Positions 15,910 to 24,918 are shown, numbered from the stretch's first letter. The stretch: DNA of 37,307 bases from Flavobacteriia bacterium (GCA_947462925.1 CANHQP010000036.1:1-37307), one strand, 5' to 3'. A program made the numbers and translations. Notes: generated from the letters alone by a model not told the origin.

Positions 15910-15941
15910 TTTGTGATGAGCTGAAAAATCCAAAACATTAA
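15840..15941 (+). pseudogene. Possible P-loop NTPase fragment
   Basis: In the frame shifted from the TetR frame the sequence reads GKKVVFV, TGA, then IFGGADTGKSALSRLICDEL and a stop at 15939-15941. This has the look of a first beta strand followed by a Walker A-like GxxxTGKS loop and its helix. An in-frame stop (15861-15863) and the lack of any continuation argue for a broken fragment. The reading rests on one short motif and might be chance. Confidence 0.35.
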
Positions 15942-15985
15942 ATGCAATTTCATATGTACTGATGATTTAAATAAATAACTTTTGA

Positions 15986-17095
15986 ATGAAAAAAATCGCT
16001 GTAATTATTTTCGTATTTATTTTACAAGCAGCTCACGCGCAAGAGGAGATTGCCATCAGCGATTTTGTGCCCCAAGTTTTTCTCTTCAAAAACGATATTT
16101 TTGAAAAATACCAATACAAATCTTTCAATTATGAAAGTACCTTGCTCGATTGGGAGAAAAAATCGAAGGAAGAATTCAAAATTTTTTCAAAGAATGAAAA
16201 GCAAATCATTTATAATCAAATCGATCGGGCTTTTTCCGATACAATAAGGCATGTATTAGATTTTAACGAACATAAACAACTGAAGAAATGGGAGATTGAT
16301 GTAAAAGATTGTTACGATCGAAAATCTTCTGATATGCCTCAACCACTTATTTCGAAGGTGGAAGTAACATATAATCCCAACGGTCAAATTTCAGGAATTT
16401 CAGGACATTGTAAATCGAACGAATATGCAACCAAGACAAGCTACCACTACAACGAAAGTAAACACTTAGATTCCATCATTTTCAGTGAAGGATATTCCAA
16501 TCAAAGGATCTTTCGAAAAGTCATTTTTGTCGATACCACGATTTTTTCTGGAGAACCCAAAAGTTCTATGGTGTTGATTTTGAATACCAACTTTGACTAC
16601 AAAAGATGGTTGCAAGTTGAATTAAATAAAACGACAAACAACAGTGAAATTCAAACTGGAGAAATTAGCTCTAGAAACCGCGCACCAAAACTCCAAGAAT
16701 TTGGCAATGGTGCCGGAACCAATTTTGTGTACGAGTTTGATTCGCTGGGCAGAATTACTTCCCTGAGAACGATGAATGCAAATGCCGAATACATTGCTGA
16801 TTTGGCAACTTATGGATGTGATTTTCGCGATGCAAATTGCGACGGACCTTCCGTTATTGAATTTTATTATCAAAACGACAAAATTTCCGGAATAGAGATG
16901 GCTTCTTATAGCGCTCCAAATGAAGCTGGCAAATTAAGTTGTCGTTGTTTAATGAAAATTACCTACCGAAAAGACAAAATCAAAGAAATCATTTTTTATA
17001 ATGGCTTGGATTATTTTAATTGGATTTTAGTCAAAAAATGGAATAAACGAAAAGGATTTTTCATTCCGAAGGATATTTCTTCAGAAATCAAATAA
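15986..17095 (+). CDS. Secreted YD-repeat-like protein, unknown function
   Basis: The 369-aa protein has a signal peptide (MKKIAVIIFVFILQAAHAQ). The mature part contains strand pairs of RHS/YD flavour, for example VEVTYNPNGQISGISGHC, FVYEFDSLGRITSLRT and VIEFYYQNDKISGIEMA. In related Bacteroidota proteins such units form a beta-rich scaffold at the cell surface. Several cysteines (for instance in YGCDFRDANCDG) may form disulfides in the periplasm. No T9SS sorting domain or enzymatic motif is visible. Length and start look intact, unlike the flanking pseudogenes. Confidence 0.7.
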   Translation: MKKIAVIIFVFILQAAHAQEEIAISDFVPQVFLFKNDIFEKYQYKSFNYESTLLDWEKKSKEEFKIFSKNEKQIIYNQIDRAFSDTIRHVLDFNEHKQLKKWEIDVKDCYDRKSSDMPQPLISKVEVTYNPNGQISGISGHCKSNEYATKTSYHYNESKHLDSIIFSEGYSNQRIFRKVIFVDTTIFSGEPKSSMVLILNTNFDYKRWLQVELNKTTNNSEIQTGEISSRNRAPKLQEFGNGAGTNFVYEFDSLGRITSLRTMNANAEYIADLATYGCDFRDANCDGPSVIEFYYQNDKISGIEMASYSAPNEAGKLSCRCLMKITYRKDKIKEIIFYNGLDYFNWILVKKWNKRKGFFIPKDISSEIK

Positions 17096-17229
17096 GTTCA
17101 ATCAAAACGTAAATCTTTTTACAGGAATTTTTGTAATTATTGATGATTCAGATCCGTTTTTAATAAAATGATTGACTTTTACGAGATAAAATACGTTGTA
17201 TTCAATATAAACTGAATAAAACACTGAGT

Positions 17230-18293
17230 TTGGACAATAAGAAAATAGAATTCATTTATTGGTTTGCATACTACAACCTGGATTCGCCGAGTGTAAGGTA
17301 TAGAGCAAAGTATCCGCTTGATTTTTTCAAAGAAGAAAAAGGAATTGACAGTTATTTGGTAGTTCCAAGTTATTCAATTTCAGGAATTTATTGTTTCTAA
17401 AAGCTTATTTATCGGCGTTATTTTTTAGGAAAAGAAACTCCTTGATCGTCATTCAGCGCGTTCAATCAAATTTCATTTATGCTGGTTTATTGAAATTACT
17501 CGTTCGAATTAGGCGGAAGGACACCGTTTACGATCTTGACGACGCAGATTATTTAGAAGAAAACCAAAAAACGATATCTTATTTTGTCAAACATTGCGCT
17601 AAAATTTCAGCAGGAAGTAATGCCATCGCTGCATATTTGAGTCGATTTAATCATCAAATAGTCCATACTACTTCTCCGACAGTTGATTTGAATATCATTA
17701 AAACTGAAAAGAACGAAAAATTGACCATTGGCTGGATTGGCGGTTTTGGTGGTGAACACAAAGAAAGTCTTATCGATTTGGTTTTTCCAGCAATCAAAGC
17801 AATTGCTTTTCCTGTAAAATTTGTATTGATTGGAGTGTTGAAAGACGAAGATAAAACTTTCATCAAACAGTATTTTCAAGACAATCTGAACGTCGAGATT
17901 GAAGTACCAACAGGAATTAATTGGCACGACGAAGCAGGACTTCAACAACGAATTGCAGCGTTGGATCTCGGTGTTGCCACGCTTGCAAATTCTGAAATGC
18001 AACTTTCCAAGTCTGGAATCAAAGCCAAACAATATTTGAACAACGGCGTTCCAGTACTCAGCACAAATCTGCCAGAAAATAACAGCGTGGTTGTTGACGG
18101 TTTGAACGGATTTTTTTGTAAAACAACTACCGATTTTATGGCTAGGTTTAATCAATTTGGAGAAATGTCAAAAAAGGACTATCTTCAATTTTCAAAAAAT
18201 GCGCGTAAATCTATTGTGAATTTTAATCACGAACGTTATTTTGCAGATTTTGAGAAGATTAAATTTGGTTTTGAACGAGGTGGGAGCAATTGA
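17230..18293 (+). pseudogene. Glycosyltransferase (GT4/GT1-like) gene broken by a frameshift
   Basis: A frame from TTG 17230 encodes EFIYWFAYYNLDSPSVRYRA and LDFFKEEKGIDSYLVVPSYS, a usual N-terminal Rossmann half of a Bacteroidota glycosyltransferase. It ends at TAA 17398-17400. The next frame, open from 17391, continues FLKAYLSALFFRKRNSLIVI, then VYDLDDADYLEE, GWIGGFGGEHKES and KSGIKAKQYLNNGVPVLSTN, the C-terminal nucleotide-sugar half. Joining the two needs one base restored near 17385-17392. The gene would make about 354 aa. GT4 enzymes build cell-surface glycans. No ATG fits the start, so TTG is proposed. It could also be a sequencing error. Confidence 0.75.
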
Positions 18294-18362
18294 ATCAAAA
18301 GATTCAAAACCTCAAATTAAATGAGATAAATTAAAGAAGAAATAGAAACAAAATACGAAATT

Positions 18363-18800
18363 ATGGCATTGATAAATCCACACATCAACTTCAACGGCAA
18401 TGCCGAAGAAGCATTCAATTTTTACAAATCCGTTTTTGGCGGATAATTCGCAACGATCATGCGTTTCAAAGATATGGCTAGCGACGAATTTCCTGTTGCG
18501 AAACATGAAGCAAATAAAATTATGCACATTGCTTTGCCTATCGGAAAAAATGTTTTAATGGCCAATGATGTCCCAGAAATGATGGGGCGCACCAATGAAA
18601 ACGAAAATCGAAGCAAAATCTCCATCAGTGCAGAAAGCAAAGAAGAAGCTGATAAACTATTCAACGGACTTTCAGCAGGTGGACAAATTGAAATGCCCAT
18701 CGCAGATAGTCCTTGGGGTTCTTATTTTGGCATGTTTAGAGACAAATATGGAATAGAGTGGATGGTGGATTTTGATGCGAATTATAAAGCCGAAATTTGA
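18363..18800 (+). pseudogene. PhnB-like VOC protein interrupted by an in-frame stop
   Basis: The frame starts MALINPHINFNGNAEEAFNF and reaches FYKSVFGG, then TAA at 18444-18446, and continues in the same frame FATIMRFKDMASDEFPVAKH to WGSYFGMFRDKYGIEWMVDF. PhnB/3-demethylubiquinone-type VOC proteins have GGEF at this point, so codon 28 is an original GAA (Glu) changed to TAA. The rest (117 codons) remains intact and conserved, so the change is recent. Without the first 27 residues the first beta-alpha-beta unit is lost, although an internal ATG at 18459 could start a shortened product. Confidence 0.8.
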
Positions 18801-18844
18801 TTTGTCCACGACAGTATAGCAATTTGAAAAACACATAATTAAAC

Positions 18845-19216
18845 ATGAAAAAAGACAAAATATTTTTTTGGACAGCAACCATAATCATCGCTTTATTTGA
18901 AGGAGTTATGCCCGCATTGACTTCACAAAGTGAATTAGCGAAAGAAGGAATTAGACATTTGGGCTATCCTCCATATTTTGGAAATGCTTTGGTTGTTTTC
19001 AAAGTGTTGGGCGTATTGGTTTTAATTATTCCTCAAGTTCCAAAAAGAATGAAAGAATGGGCCTATGCGGGTTTTGTATTTGACTTCATTTTTGCAACAA
19101 TTAGTCACGGCGCAGTAGACGGAATCAATGGACAAACATTTATGCCATTAATCATTTTTGCAATTTTAGTCGTGTCATACATTTACTACCATAAATTAAA
19201 TTCCGTTAAAAGTTGA
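18845..19216 (+). CDS. DoxX-like membrane protein
   Basis: The 123-aa protein has four predicted transmembrane helices (about residues 7-24, 47-64, 72-92 and 101-116). The sequence HLGYPPYFGNALVVFKVLGV between helices 1 and 2 is the hallmark of the DoxX_2 family: a HLGYPxYF loop, then KxLG. DoxX-like proteins are inner-membrane proteins sometimes linked to respiratory or redox stress; the reaction is unknown. It follows the broken PhnB-like gene by 45 bp and may have shared an operon with it. The start codon ATG at 18845 gives a normal length. Confidence 0.85.
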   Translation: MKKDKIFFWTATIIIALFEGVMPALTSQSELAKEGIRHLGYPPYFGNALVVFKVLGVLVLIIPQVPKRMKEWAYAGFVFDFIFATISHGAVDGINGQTFMPLIIFAILVVSYIYYHKLNSVKS

Positions 19217-19350
19217 TTTTACATTTTTTTTAAATCGGAATTTTATAATATAGTTTGCTATCACAAAAAAAGGCTAACACTTAGCAAATAGGCTTGCAAT
19301 TGAAAAAGAAAAAAAAAGTATTTTTACATCTGAACTTTTAAGTGAAAAAG

Positions 19351-21744
19351 ATGAAAATAAAGGTGCTGCTTAGTTGCTTTTTTATGGGGTTGATTTCAAT
19401 CACATTTGCTACAACCCTATTTGTAAATTCTAATGCATCAGGTGCGAACAATGGTGCAAATTGGAACGATGCGTTCAATGATTTACAATCGGCGATTGCG
19501 ATTTCAACTTTTGGAGATGAAATTTGGGTTGCTGCAGGAACATACAAACCAACATCAACTACCGATAAGACAGTTTATTTTGAAATTAAAAACGGCACCA
19601 AGGTCTATGGAGGATTTAATGGCACGGAAACTTTTCTAAATGAGCGAAATCCAATTGCCAATGTGACCATTTTGAGTGGAGATATTGCGACAAGTTCAAC
19701 TTTTGATAATTCATATCATGTTGTTTATTTTTGGAATACTAGTAATCAAACGCTTTTAAACGGATTTACAATTAGAGGTGGAAATGCTATTCTAGATGGG
19801 AGTGCGGATGCAGGAGGTGGAATTTACGCTTCGAATTCAAGTGCAGTGATTGAAAATTGCAAGTTTATTAGCAATGTAGGTGATTATGGTGGAGCTTTGG
19901 CACAGGTCAATACTGGCATTTGTACTGTCAAAAATTGTGTTTTTGAAGCCAACAATAGCAACACAGTAGGAGGAGCAGTTTACCTTTCTAATGATATGGC
20001 TTTTTTTACAGATTGTTTTTTTACATACAATCAGAGTAGTGGAGATGGAGGAGCTGTTTACTTGAATTCCTCTGAATTTAATTTTGACAGATGCGTTTTT
20101 TCAGGCAATACATCTGTTGACGATGGAAGTGTTTTTTATGTTGGAAATTTTGCTACATTAATCTTGTCAAATAGTTTATTGGTTGGTAATTATGCTAGCG
20201 GACAGGAAGTTATTTCCATGAATGAGTCTTTTAATCAAGAAGTGAATGAAATTATAAATTGTACAGTCGCCAATAATCGACAGCTTCAAAATGGATCTGG
20301 TACAAGAGCAATAACAATGAATTCAATTAGCACCATAGCAAATTCAATCATTTGGGATAATGGAGGAGATTCTGAGGTTTTAGCTACTGGAGTGAACATA
20401 AATAATTGTATAATCCAACCAGCTACAAATAACGCCAATGGAACAAATGTACTTTCTATTGATCCACAATTTAGCAATCCAGGCAATTTAGCTTTAGCGC
20501 CATTTGATGCATCATCCTTAGATTATCATTTGGGATTATTTTCTCCTGGCATTGACTATGGATTAGATATAAGTGTTTTAGGAACTAACGACCTTGATGG
20601 TTTAACGCGCATTCAAAATGTTGTTGATTTAGGAGCGTATGAATCTTCATTTTGTTCATCACCGCTCACGCTAGATCAAAATGGTCCATTTAACATTTGT
20701 GGGGGTACTCCAATTACATTATCTGTTTCAGGGGCAAGTTTATATAATTGGTCAACTGGAAGTTCTGATTCTTTTATTACGACAAACATTGCTGGAAATT
20801 ATTCGGTGGTCTTTCAAGATTTTAACGGTTGTAGAGGTCAAATAAATATTCCTGTGTTAGCAAGTATTTTGCCAACTCCAACAATTGTTTTCACAAATGG
20901 AAGTTTATCAGTTGGAAGTTTCAATACTTATCAATGGAGTTTTAATGGAACTGCTATAAATGGTTCAAATCAAGCCAATCATATTCCACTTGAAGGTTAT
21001 GGTTTATATTCTATAGAAGTTACCAATAGTGCTGGTTGCTTGGGACTTGATACTTTTTGCCTCTCTCCCGCAATGATTTCACCAAATGGTTCTACAACTT
21101 TTTGCGATGGTGAATCAGTAACTTTAACTGCCGAAAATGGGTCAAATTTTGTTTGGTCAAATGGTGAATTGGATTCTGAGATAACAGTTACAGAAGCAGG
21201 TACCTACACTGTTACCGTCCTAAATCAAACTGCAGGTTGTCCTGTAACACTAAGTCAATTAGTGAATGTTAATGCAAATCCCTTACCTGTCATTAACTTT
21301 TTAGGTGGACTTTTAACAACTGGAAATTTTGAGACTTATCAATGGTTTTTTGAAGGCAATTTAATAAACGGTGCCACATCCTCCTCGCTGCTTCCATCCA
21401 ATGGAAATGGAGCGTATTCAGTTGTGGTAACAAATGCAGATGGTTGTGAAGGTACATCGCTCATTTACAATTATAGCAATGTGGGTATTAAAGAGGAACA
21501 TATCGGTAACTTTGCTTTTTTTCCGAATCCTGTTTCCAAGGGGGCGGGAGTAACAATTTATTCTTCATTTGATGCCAGCGCTGCCATCATTCATTTGTAT
21601 GATATTACAGGAAAGATTTGTTTTGAATCAATAATGACTCAAAATCCTGAGAATCTAAATTTATCAGGCTTACAAAGAGGCGTTTACATTATAGAACTAT
21701 CAACTGAACAAGGAAGTATCCGAGAACAACTGGTAGTCGATTGA
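19351..21744 (+). CDS. T9SS-secreted parallel beta-helix surface protein with Ig-like modules
   Basis: The 797-aa protein (ATG 19351; a GTG at 19342 adds three residues) has a signal peptide (MKIKVLLSCFFMGLISITFA). It is followed by WNDAFNDLQSAIAIS, the common start of right-handed parallel beta-helix proteins of the choice-of-anchor Q type. Repeated short strands with Asn ladders (for example CKFISNVGDYGGALAQ) run to about residue 400 and end at RIQNVVDLGAYES. After this come two Ig/PKD-like modules with FCDGESVTLTAENGSNFVW, then a type A sorting domain (FFPNPVSKGAG to LQRGVYIIELSTEQG). It is predicted to be exported to the cell surface and may bind polysaccharide or act as an adhesin. Confidence 0.85.
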   Translation: MKIKVLLSCFFMGLISITFATTLFVNSNASGANNGANWNDAFNDLQSAIAISTFGDEIWVAAGTYKPTSTTDKTVYFEIKNGTKVYGGFNGTETFLNERNPIANVTILSGDIATSSTFDNSYHVVYFWNTSNQTLLNGFTIRGGNAILDGSADAGGGIYASNSSAVIENCKFISNVGDYGGALAQVNTGICTVKNCVFEANNSNTVGGAVYLSNDMAFFTDCFFTYNQSSGDGGAVYLNSSEFNFDRCVFSGNTSVDDGSVFYVGNFATLILSNSLLVGNYASGQEVISMNESFNQEVNEIINCTVANNRQLQNGSGTRAITMNSISTIANSIIWDNGGDSEVLATGVNINNCIIQPATNNANGTNVLSIDPQFSNPGNLALAPFDASSLDYHLGLFSPGIDYGLDISVLGTNDLDGLTRIQNVVDLGAYESSFCSSPLTLDQNGPFNICGGTPITLSVSGASLYNWSTGSSDSFITTNIAGNYSVVFQDFNGCRGQINIPVLASILPTPTIVFTNGSLSVGSFNTYQWSFNGTAINGSNQANHIPLEGYGLYSIEVTNSAGCLGLDTFCLSPAMISPNGSTTFCDGESVTLTAENGSNFVWSNGELDSEITVTEAGTYTVTVLNQTAGCPVTLSQLVNVNANPLPVINFLGGLLTTGNFETYQWFFEGNLINGATSSSLLPSNGNGAYSVVVTNADGCEGTSLIYNYSNVGIKEEHIGNFAFFPNPVSKGAGVTIYSSFDASAAIIHLYDITGKICFESIMTQNPENLNLSGLQRGVYIIELSTEQGSIREQLVVD

Positions 21745-21868
21745 ATTTAATAATCAGCTTTCGTCGTTCTATTCTAAAAGTAAAATAACGATATTTTTTC
21801 TTAGAAAAATCAAAGTATAATTGACTTTGTAGACATCAATATAACTTGAAAAGTAAATTCACACTCCA

Positions 21869-22570
21869 ATGAAACAAGATTTATCGCCTTTTGTTAGTCA
21901 AATCCAAACAGTTTCAAATTTCGAATCGCTTGTTTCAACACCTTTTTTAGGAGAAATGAATGCCATTTGCTGGAATCGAAAATTGGAAGGTGATTTTGCT
22001 GAAATCGTTGATAAATTTGAAATAACAGAGAATTTGGAAGAAATTGATTTGGATGAACTTCGAGATTTGAAATTAAGTCAACAAGGCAATTTAGCACGTG
22101 AAATTTTGTTGAATGATTACCAACTATTAAAAGATTATGGTGCTTCGCCTTCGCTCAATATCATTGAGTTTTATGAACGAGATGACAGCTTTCCATTTTT
22201 CCCAACTGATGTTTACTCGTATCATGTCGATCGTTCACCGATTCCAACAGCCACATTTTTATGCACTTATTTTGGTGCCGCAAGTGAATTGATTTCAAAT
22301 GCTGAAGCGGAACAAAAAGTTTTGATTCCTGAAATCAGAGAAGAACTCAGAAAGTTATTTCACGGAAAAGAGGAAGATTTTGATGCTTTTTTGACCGAAA
22401 ATTTCTTTGATTTACACTATCAAGCGAAGCCAGCTGCGCAAATCATCCATCTTGGAATTGGAAACATGTGGAGATTGGCGGTAGATCATCCTGAAAGTAA
22501 TTGTCTTCCATGCGTGCACCGTGCACCAAAGGAAAAAATAGGAGAGAAGCGATTGTTGATGATTTGTTGA
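21869..22570 (+). CDS. DUF1826-family protein
   Basis: The 233-aa protein shows the family signature YSYHVDRSPIPTATFLCTYF (residues 116-135) and the end PCVHRAPKEKIGEKRLLMIC. The spacing of His119-x-Asp121, His217 and Arg228 is reminiscent of the HxD...H...R set of iron(II)/2-oxoglutarate oxygenases. I therefore infer a possible double-stranded beta-helix metal site, but no member of this family is known to me as an enzyme. There is no signal peptide, so it is cytoplasmic. It stands alone, with a possible weak hairpin 20-47 bp behind the preceding stop codon. Confidence 0.75.
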   Translation: MKQDLSPFVSQIQTVSNFESLVSTPFLGEMNAICWNRKLEGDFAEIVDKFEITENLEEIDLDELRDLKLSQQGNLAREILLNDYQLLKDYGASPSLNIIEFYERDDSFPFFPTDVYSYHVDRSPIPTATFLCTYFGAASELISNAEAEQKVLIPEIREELRKLFHGKEEDFDAFLTENFFDLHYQAKPAAQIIHLGIGNMWRLAVDHPESNCLPCVHRAPKEKIGEKRLLMIC

Positions 22571-22708
22571 AGAAAGTTTCGAAGTAAAATTTTAATTAAA
22601 CTTGAGGCTGAAAGTCCAAGTAGCACAAGTAAAAAGCAAAAAAAAATGAGGAAGAAAAAGTTCGTTTCAGGAGAAACGCATAGAATAAACTTGAATACAA
22701 AAAACACT

Positions 22709-23911
22709 ATGAAATTTTTCAAAACTATTTTCACTTTATTTTTTGTTACCATTTTAAGTTCTTGCAACCATGCTCAAAATGAACACACAAACGCCCAACA
22801 TTTGATTCTTTTTCAAGATGAAAATGGAAATTACAGTTTAAAAGACCAAGCTGGGAATGTTGTTGTGACTGAAAACAAAGCGCTGGGTGAGGTTTCCATC
22901 AATGAATTTCACGAAGGTTTAGCCGTTCTAAAAATGAATGGGAAAGTTGGTTTTATTGATTCAACTGGAAAGTTGGTTATTCCATTGAAATTCAAAGCAG
23001 CTGCTAGTTTTTCAGATGGACTCGCGATGTTTAGAATAGATGGAAAACGAGGCTACATTGACAAATCTGGAAACGTCGTTATTAAGCCTGAGTATGATTT
23101 TACAGCTGGATTTTCCGAGAATCTTGCCCGAGTAGCAATTGCAGAGAAATGGGGTTTCATTGATAAAACTGGAAAAATCGTTGTAAAACTTGACTTTGAT
23201 TTCGCCAATGATTTTTCCGATGGTTTGGCGCTGGTTCAAATGAAAGAAAAGTTTGGTTTTATTGACAAAACAGGAAAAGTAGTTATTCCTTTAGGTAAGT
23301 ACGAAGATTTGGAGTCCTTTTCAGATGGAATGGCGGTTTTTAAAATCAACGATAAAATTGGATTTATTGACAAAAGAGGTACTGTCATCATTCAACCAAA
23401 ATACGATTTTGCTTTGTGTTTTACTGAAGGTTATTCTAGTGTTGAATTAAATGGAAGACAAGGACTTATTGACAAAACCGGCGCCGAAATAATTCCTTTG
23501 AAATATCAAAGCGTTACTAATTTTTACAACGGCAAAGCGACTGTTATTTTAGAAGACAAATGGGGAATTATTGACCCAACAGGAAAGGAAATTATTCCTT
23601 TGAAATATGAGCAAATCGAATCCATTTCTGATGGCATAGTTCCTGTAAAGTTAAACGGAAAATGGGGCGTTGTCAATGATAAAGGAGCGGAAATAGTTCC
23701 ATTTAAATACGATTATATTCAATCTTTTTCGGAGGGAATTGCAGCAGCTCAGTTAAATGGAAAATATGGATTTATCGATACAACTGGAAAGGTATTAATT
23801 CCATTTAAATATGATTGGTGTCATGATTTTATAAACGGAAAGGCCAAAGTTGAACTAAATGGAAGAAAATATTCTATTGATTTGAATGGAAAAAAAATAG
23901 CTGATTTTTAA
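22709..23911 (+). CDS. WG-repeat lipoprotein
   Basis: From ATG 22709 the protein has 400 aa. An in-frame ATG at 22646 would bury the signal peptide, so the inner start is chosen. A lipobox ILSSC (Cys19) marks it as a lipoprotein. After a short linker, about ten repeats of 38-42 residues follow with the WG pattern: YSLKDQAGNVVV, GFIDSTGKLVIP, GYIDKSGNVVIKP, GFIDKTGKIVV, GIIDPTGKEIIP, GVVNDKGAEIVP. WG repeats (PF14903) form beta-rich solenoid or propeller-like folds, probably for binding. The repeats cover nearly the whole mature protein with no other domain. No partner is implied by neighbours. Confidence 0.9.
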   Translation: MKFFKTIFTLFFVTILSSCNHAQNEHTNAQHLILFQDENGNYSLKDQAGNVVVTENKALGEVSINEFHEGLAVLKMNGKVGFIDSTGKLVIPLKFKAAASFSDGLAMFRIDGKRGYIDKSGNVVIKPEYDFTAGFSENLARVAIAEKWGFIDKTGKIVVKLDFDFANDFSDGLALVQMKEKFGFIDKTGKVVIPLGKYEDLESFSDGMAVFKINDKIGFIDKRGTVIIQPKYDFALCFTEGYSSVELNGRQGLIDKTGAEIIPLKYQSVTNFYNGKATVILEDKWGIIDPTGKEIIPLKYEQIESISDGIVPVKLNGKWGVVNDKGAEIVPFKYDYIQSFSEGIAAAQLNGKYGFIDTTGKVLIPFKYDWCHDFINGKAKVELNGRKYSIDLNGKKIADF

Positions 23912-23940
23912 GGGAAAAAACATCCAAAAACTGAAGTAAA

Positions 23941-24324
23941 TTGGAAAAGACAAACGAAGATTTTGAAAAAGTAATTGCCAACTTTTCTATTGAGATCAAA
24001 GTTATCGCAAGTACTACAAGACAATTGATTTACGACCTTATGCCTAAAGTTGTGGAAGTTGTTTGGTTACAGCAGAAAAATATTGGTTTTGGTACTGGAA
24101 TAAAAAAAAATACAGCGCATTTTTGCTATATTATGCCGGCAAGCAAACATGTAAATTTAGGATTTAATTATGGTTCGGAACTTCCTGATCCTCATGGTTT
24201 ACTTGAAGGTACAGGAAAATTATTTAGACATATCAAAATCAAATCGGTTGAACAACTCAAAGACAAAAATTTAATTGAATTATTGAAATTTTCAATGAAT
24301 CACAGAGTTCCTAAAATTGAGTAA
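23941..24324 (+). CDS. DUF1801 (YdhG-like) protein
   Basis: The 127-aa protein has an N-terminal helical hairpin (ASTTRQLIYDLMPKVVEVVW) and then HVNLGFNYGSELPDPHGLLE, with GTGKLFRHIKIK after it. These are the conserved strand and turn of DUF1801 proteins, which share a small alpha/beta fold of unknown function. No start ATG fits; the frame opens with TTG 23941, 29 bp after the WG-repeat stop, so it may be co-transcribed. It is cytoplasmic and lacks cysteines near the core apart from one in HFCYIMP. Confidence 0.8.
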   Translation: MEKTNEDFEKVIANFSIEIKVIASTTRQLIYDLMPKVVEVVWLQQKNIGFGTGIKKNTAHFCYIMPASKHVNLGFNYGSELPDPHGLLEGTGKLFRHIKIKSVEQLKDKNLIELLKFSMNHRVPKIE

Positions 24325-24370
24325 AAATAACTAATTGTAGAACTTGAATGTTTTTTAAATTTGTTGTAAA

Positions 24371-24664
24371 ATGGAGAATAAAAAGGTTTCAAAATTTTGT
24401 GTAAACGGACATCAATTTTATAAAAGTTCAATTTGTCCTGTTTGTCCAATTTGTGAAAATAATCGTTTATCCAAGGATGATTTTTTGTCCAATTTGAGTG
24501 CACCAGCTCGTCGAGCACTTGAAAGCAATGGAATTAAAACGATCGCTATTCTTGCTCAATTCAGTGAGAAAGAAGTGCTAAAATTTCATGGAATGGGGAA
24601 AAGTACCATTCCTAAATTGAAGCAATTTCTTGCAGATCAAAATCTAGAATTTAAAATTGAGTAA
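24371..24664 (+). CDS. Zinc-ribbon plus RpoA C-terminal-like (HhH) protein
   Basis: The 97-aa protein has Cys10, Cys22, Cys25 and Cys28 in the first 30 residues, probably a small zinc ribbon. Residues about 40-95 (LSAPARRALESNGIKTIAIL, then KFHGMGKSTIPKLKQFL) match the C-terminal domain of RNA polymerase alpha, a helix-hairpin-helix DNA-binding fold with a conserved HGMGxxxxxxL turn. In the polymerase this domain contacts UP elements and activators. A stand-alone copy may bind DNA or RNA polymerase. The gene is close behind DUF1801 (46 bp) on the same strand. Confidence 0.75.
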   Translation: MENKKVSKFCVNGHQFYKSSICPVCPICENNRLSKDDFLSNLSAPARRALESNGIKTIAILAQFSEKEVLKFHGMGKSTIPKLKQFLADQNLEFKIE

Positions 24665-24676
24665 ACAGATATAATT

Positions 24677-24832
24677 TTGATTCTAACAACTTCAAGTGAG
24701 TGGCCTACAGGAGAAGAAACATTTCATTCCAGCCCGTTCGTAGATTTATCTATTTTACTACCCATTTTAGGGATTGTCGTTGTTTTGATAACGATTTTTT
24801 TGTTTGTTAAAAAGTACAAAAAGAAAAAATAA
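24677..24832 (+). CDS. Single-span small membrane protein
   Basis: A 51-codon frame opens with TTG 24677, 12 bp after the zinc-ribbon gene stop codon and in the same frame as it. The start of the product is polar and Ser/Glu-rich. A hydrophobic segment from about residue 24 to 44 (LSILLPILGIVVVLITIFLF) is followed by a Lys-rich tail (KKYKKKK). The positive-inside rule would place the tail in the cytoplasm. No ATG is available, so the call rests on the TM pattern and the tight spacing. It could be an unannotated small protein. Confidence 0.4.
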   Translation: MILTTSSEWPTGEETFHSSPFVDLSILLPILGIVVVLITIFLFVKKYKKKK

Positions 24833-24918
24833 TAGTTTTAGAGTAACCAATTGAAATAATGTACCGTTCGTTTTAGATTTGAACCAATGTTGAATGACAT
24901 TAATGAAAACAATTTTTG

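Noticed and set aside
17607..18155. 182-aa minus-strand frame opposite the glycosyltransferase
   Set aside because: It has no domain-like pattern, and the plus frame encodes recognisable GT motifs.
18291..18309. TTGAATC/GATTCAA hairpin after the glycosyltransferase
   Set aside because: The hairpin has no T-run and overlaps the stop codon; it is too weak to be called a terminator.
21764..21791. TCGTT/AACGA hairpin before a T-run
   Set aside because: Only five outer base pairs with a large loop; too weak to list as a terminator, although termination here is possible.
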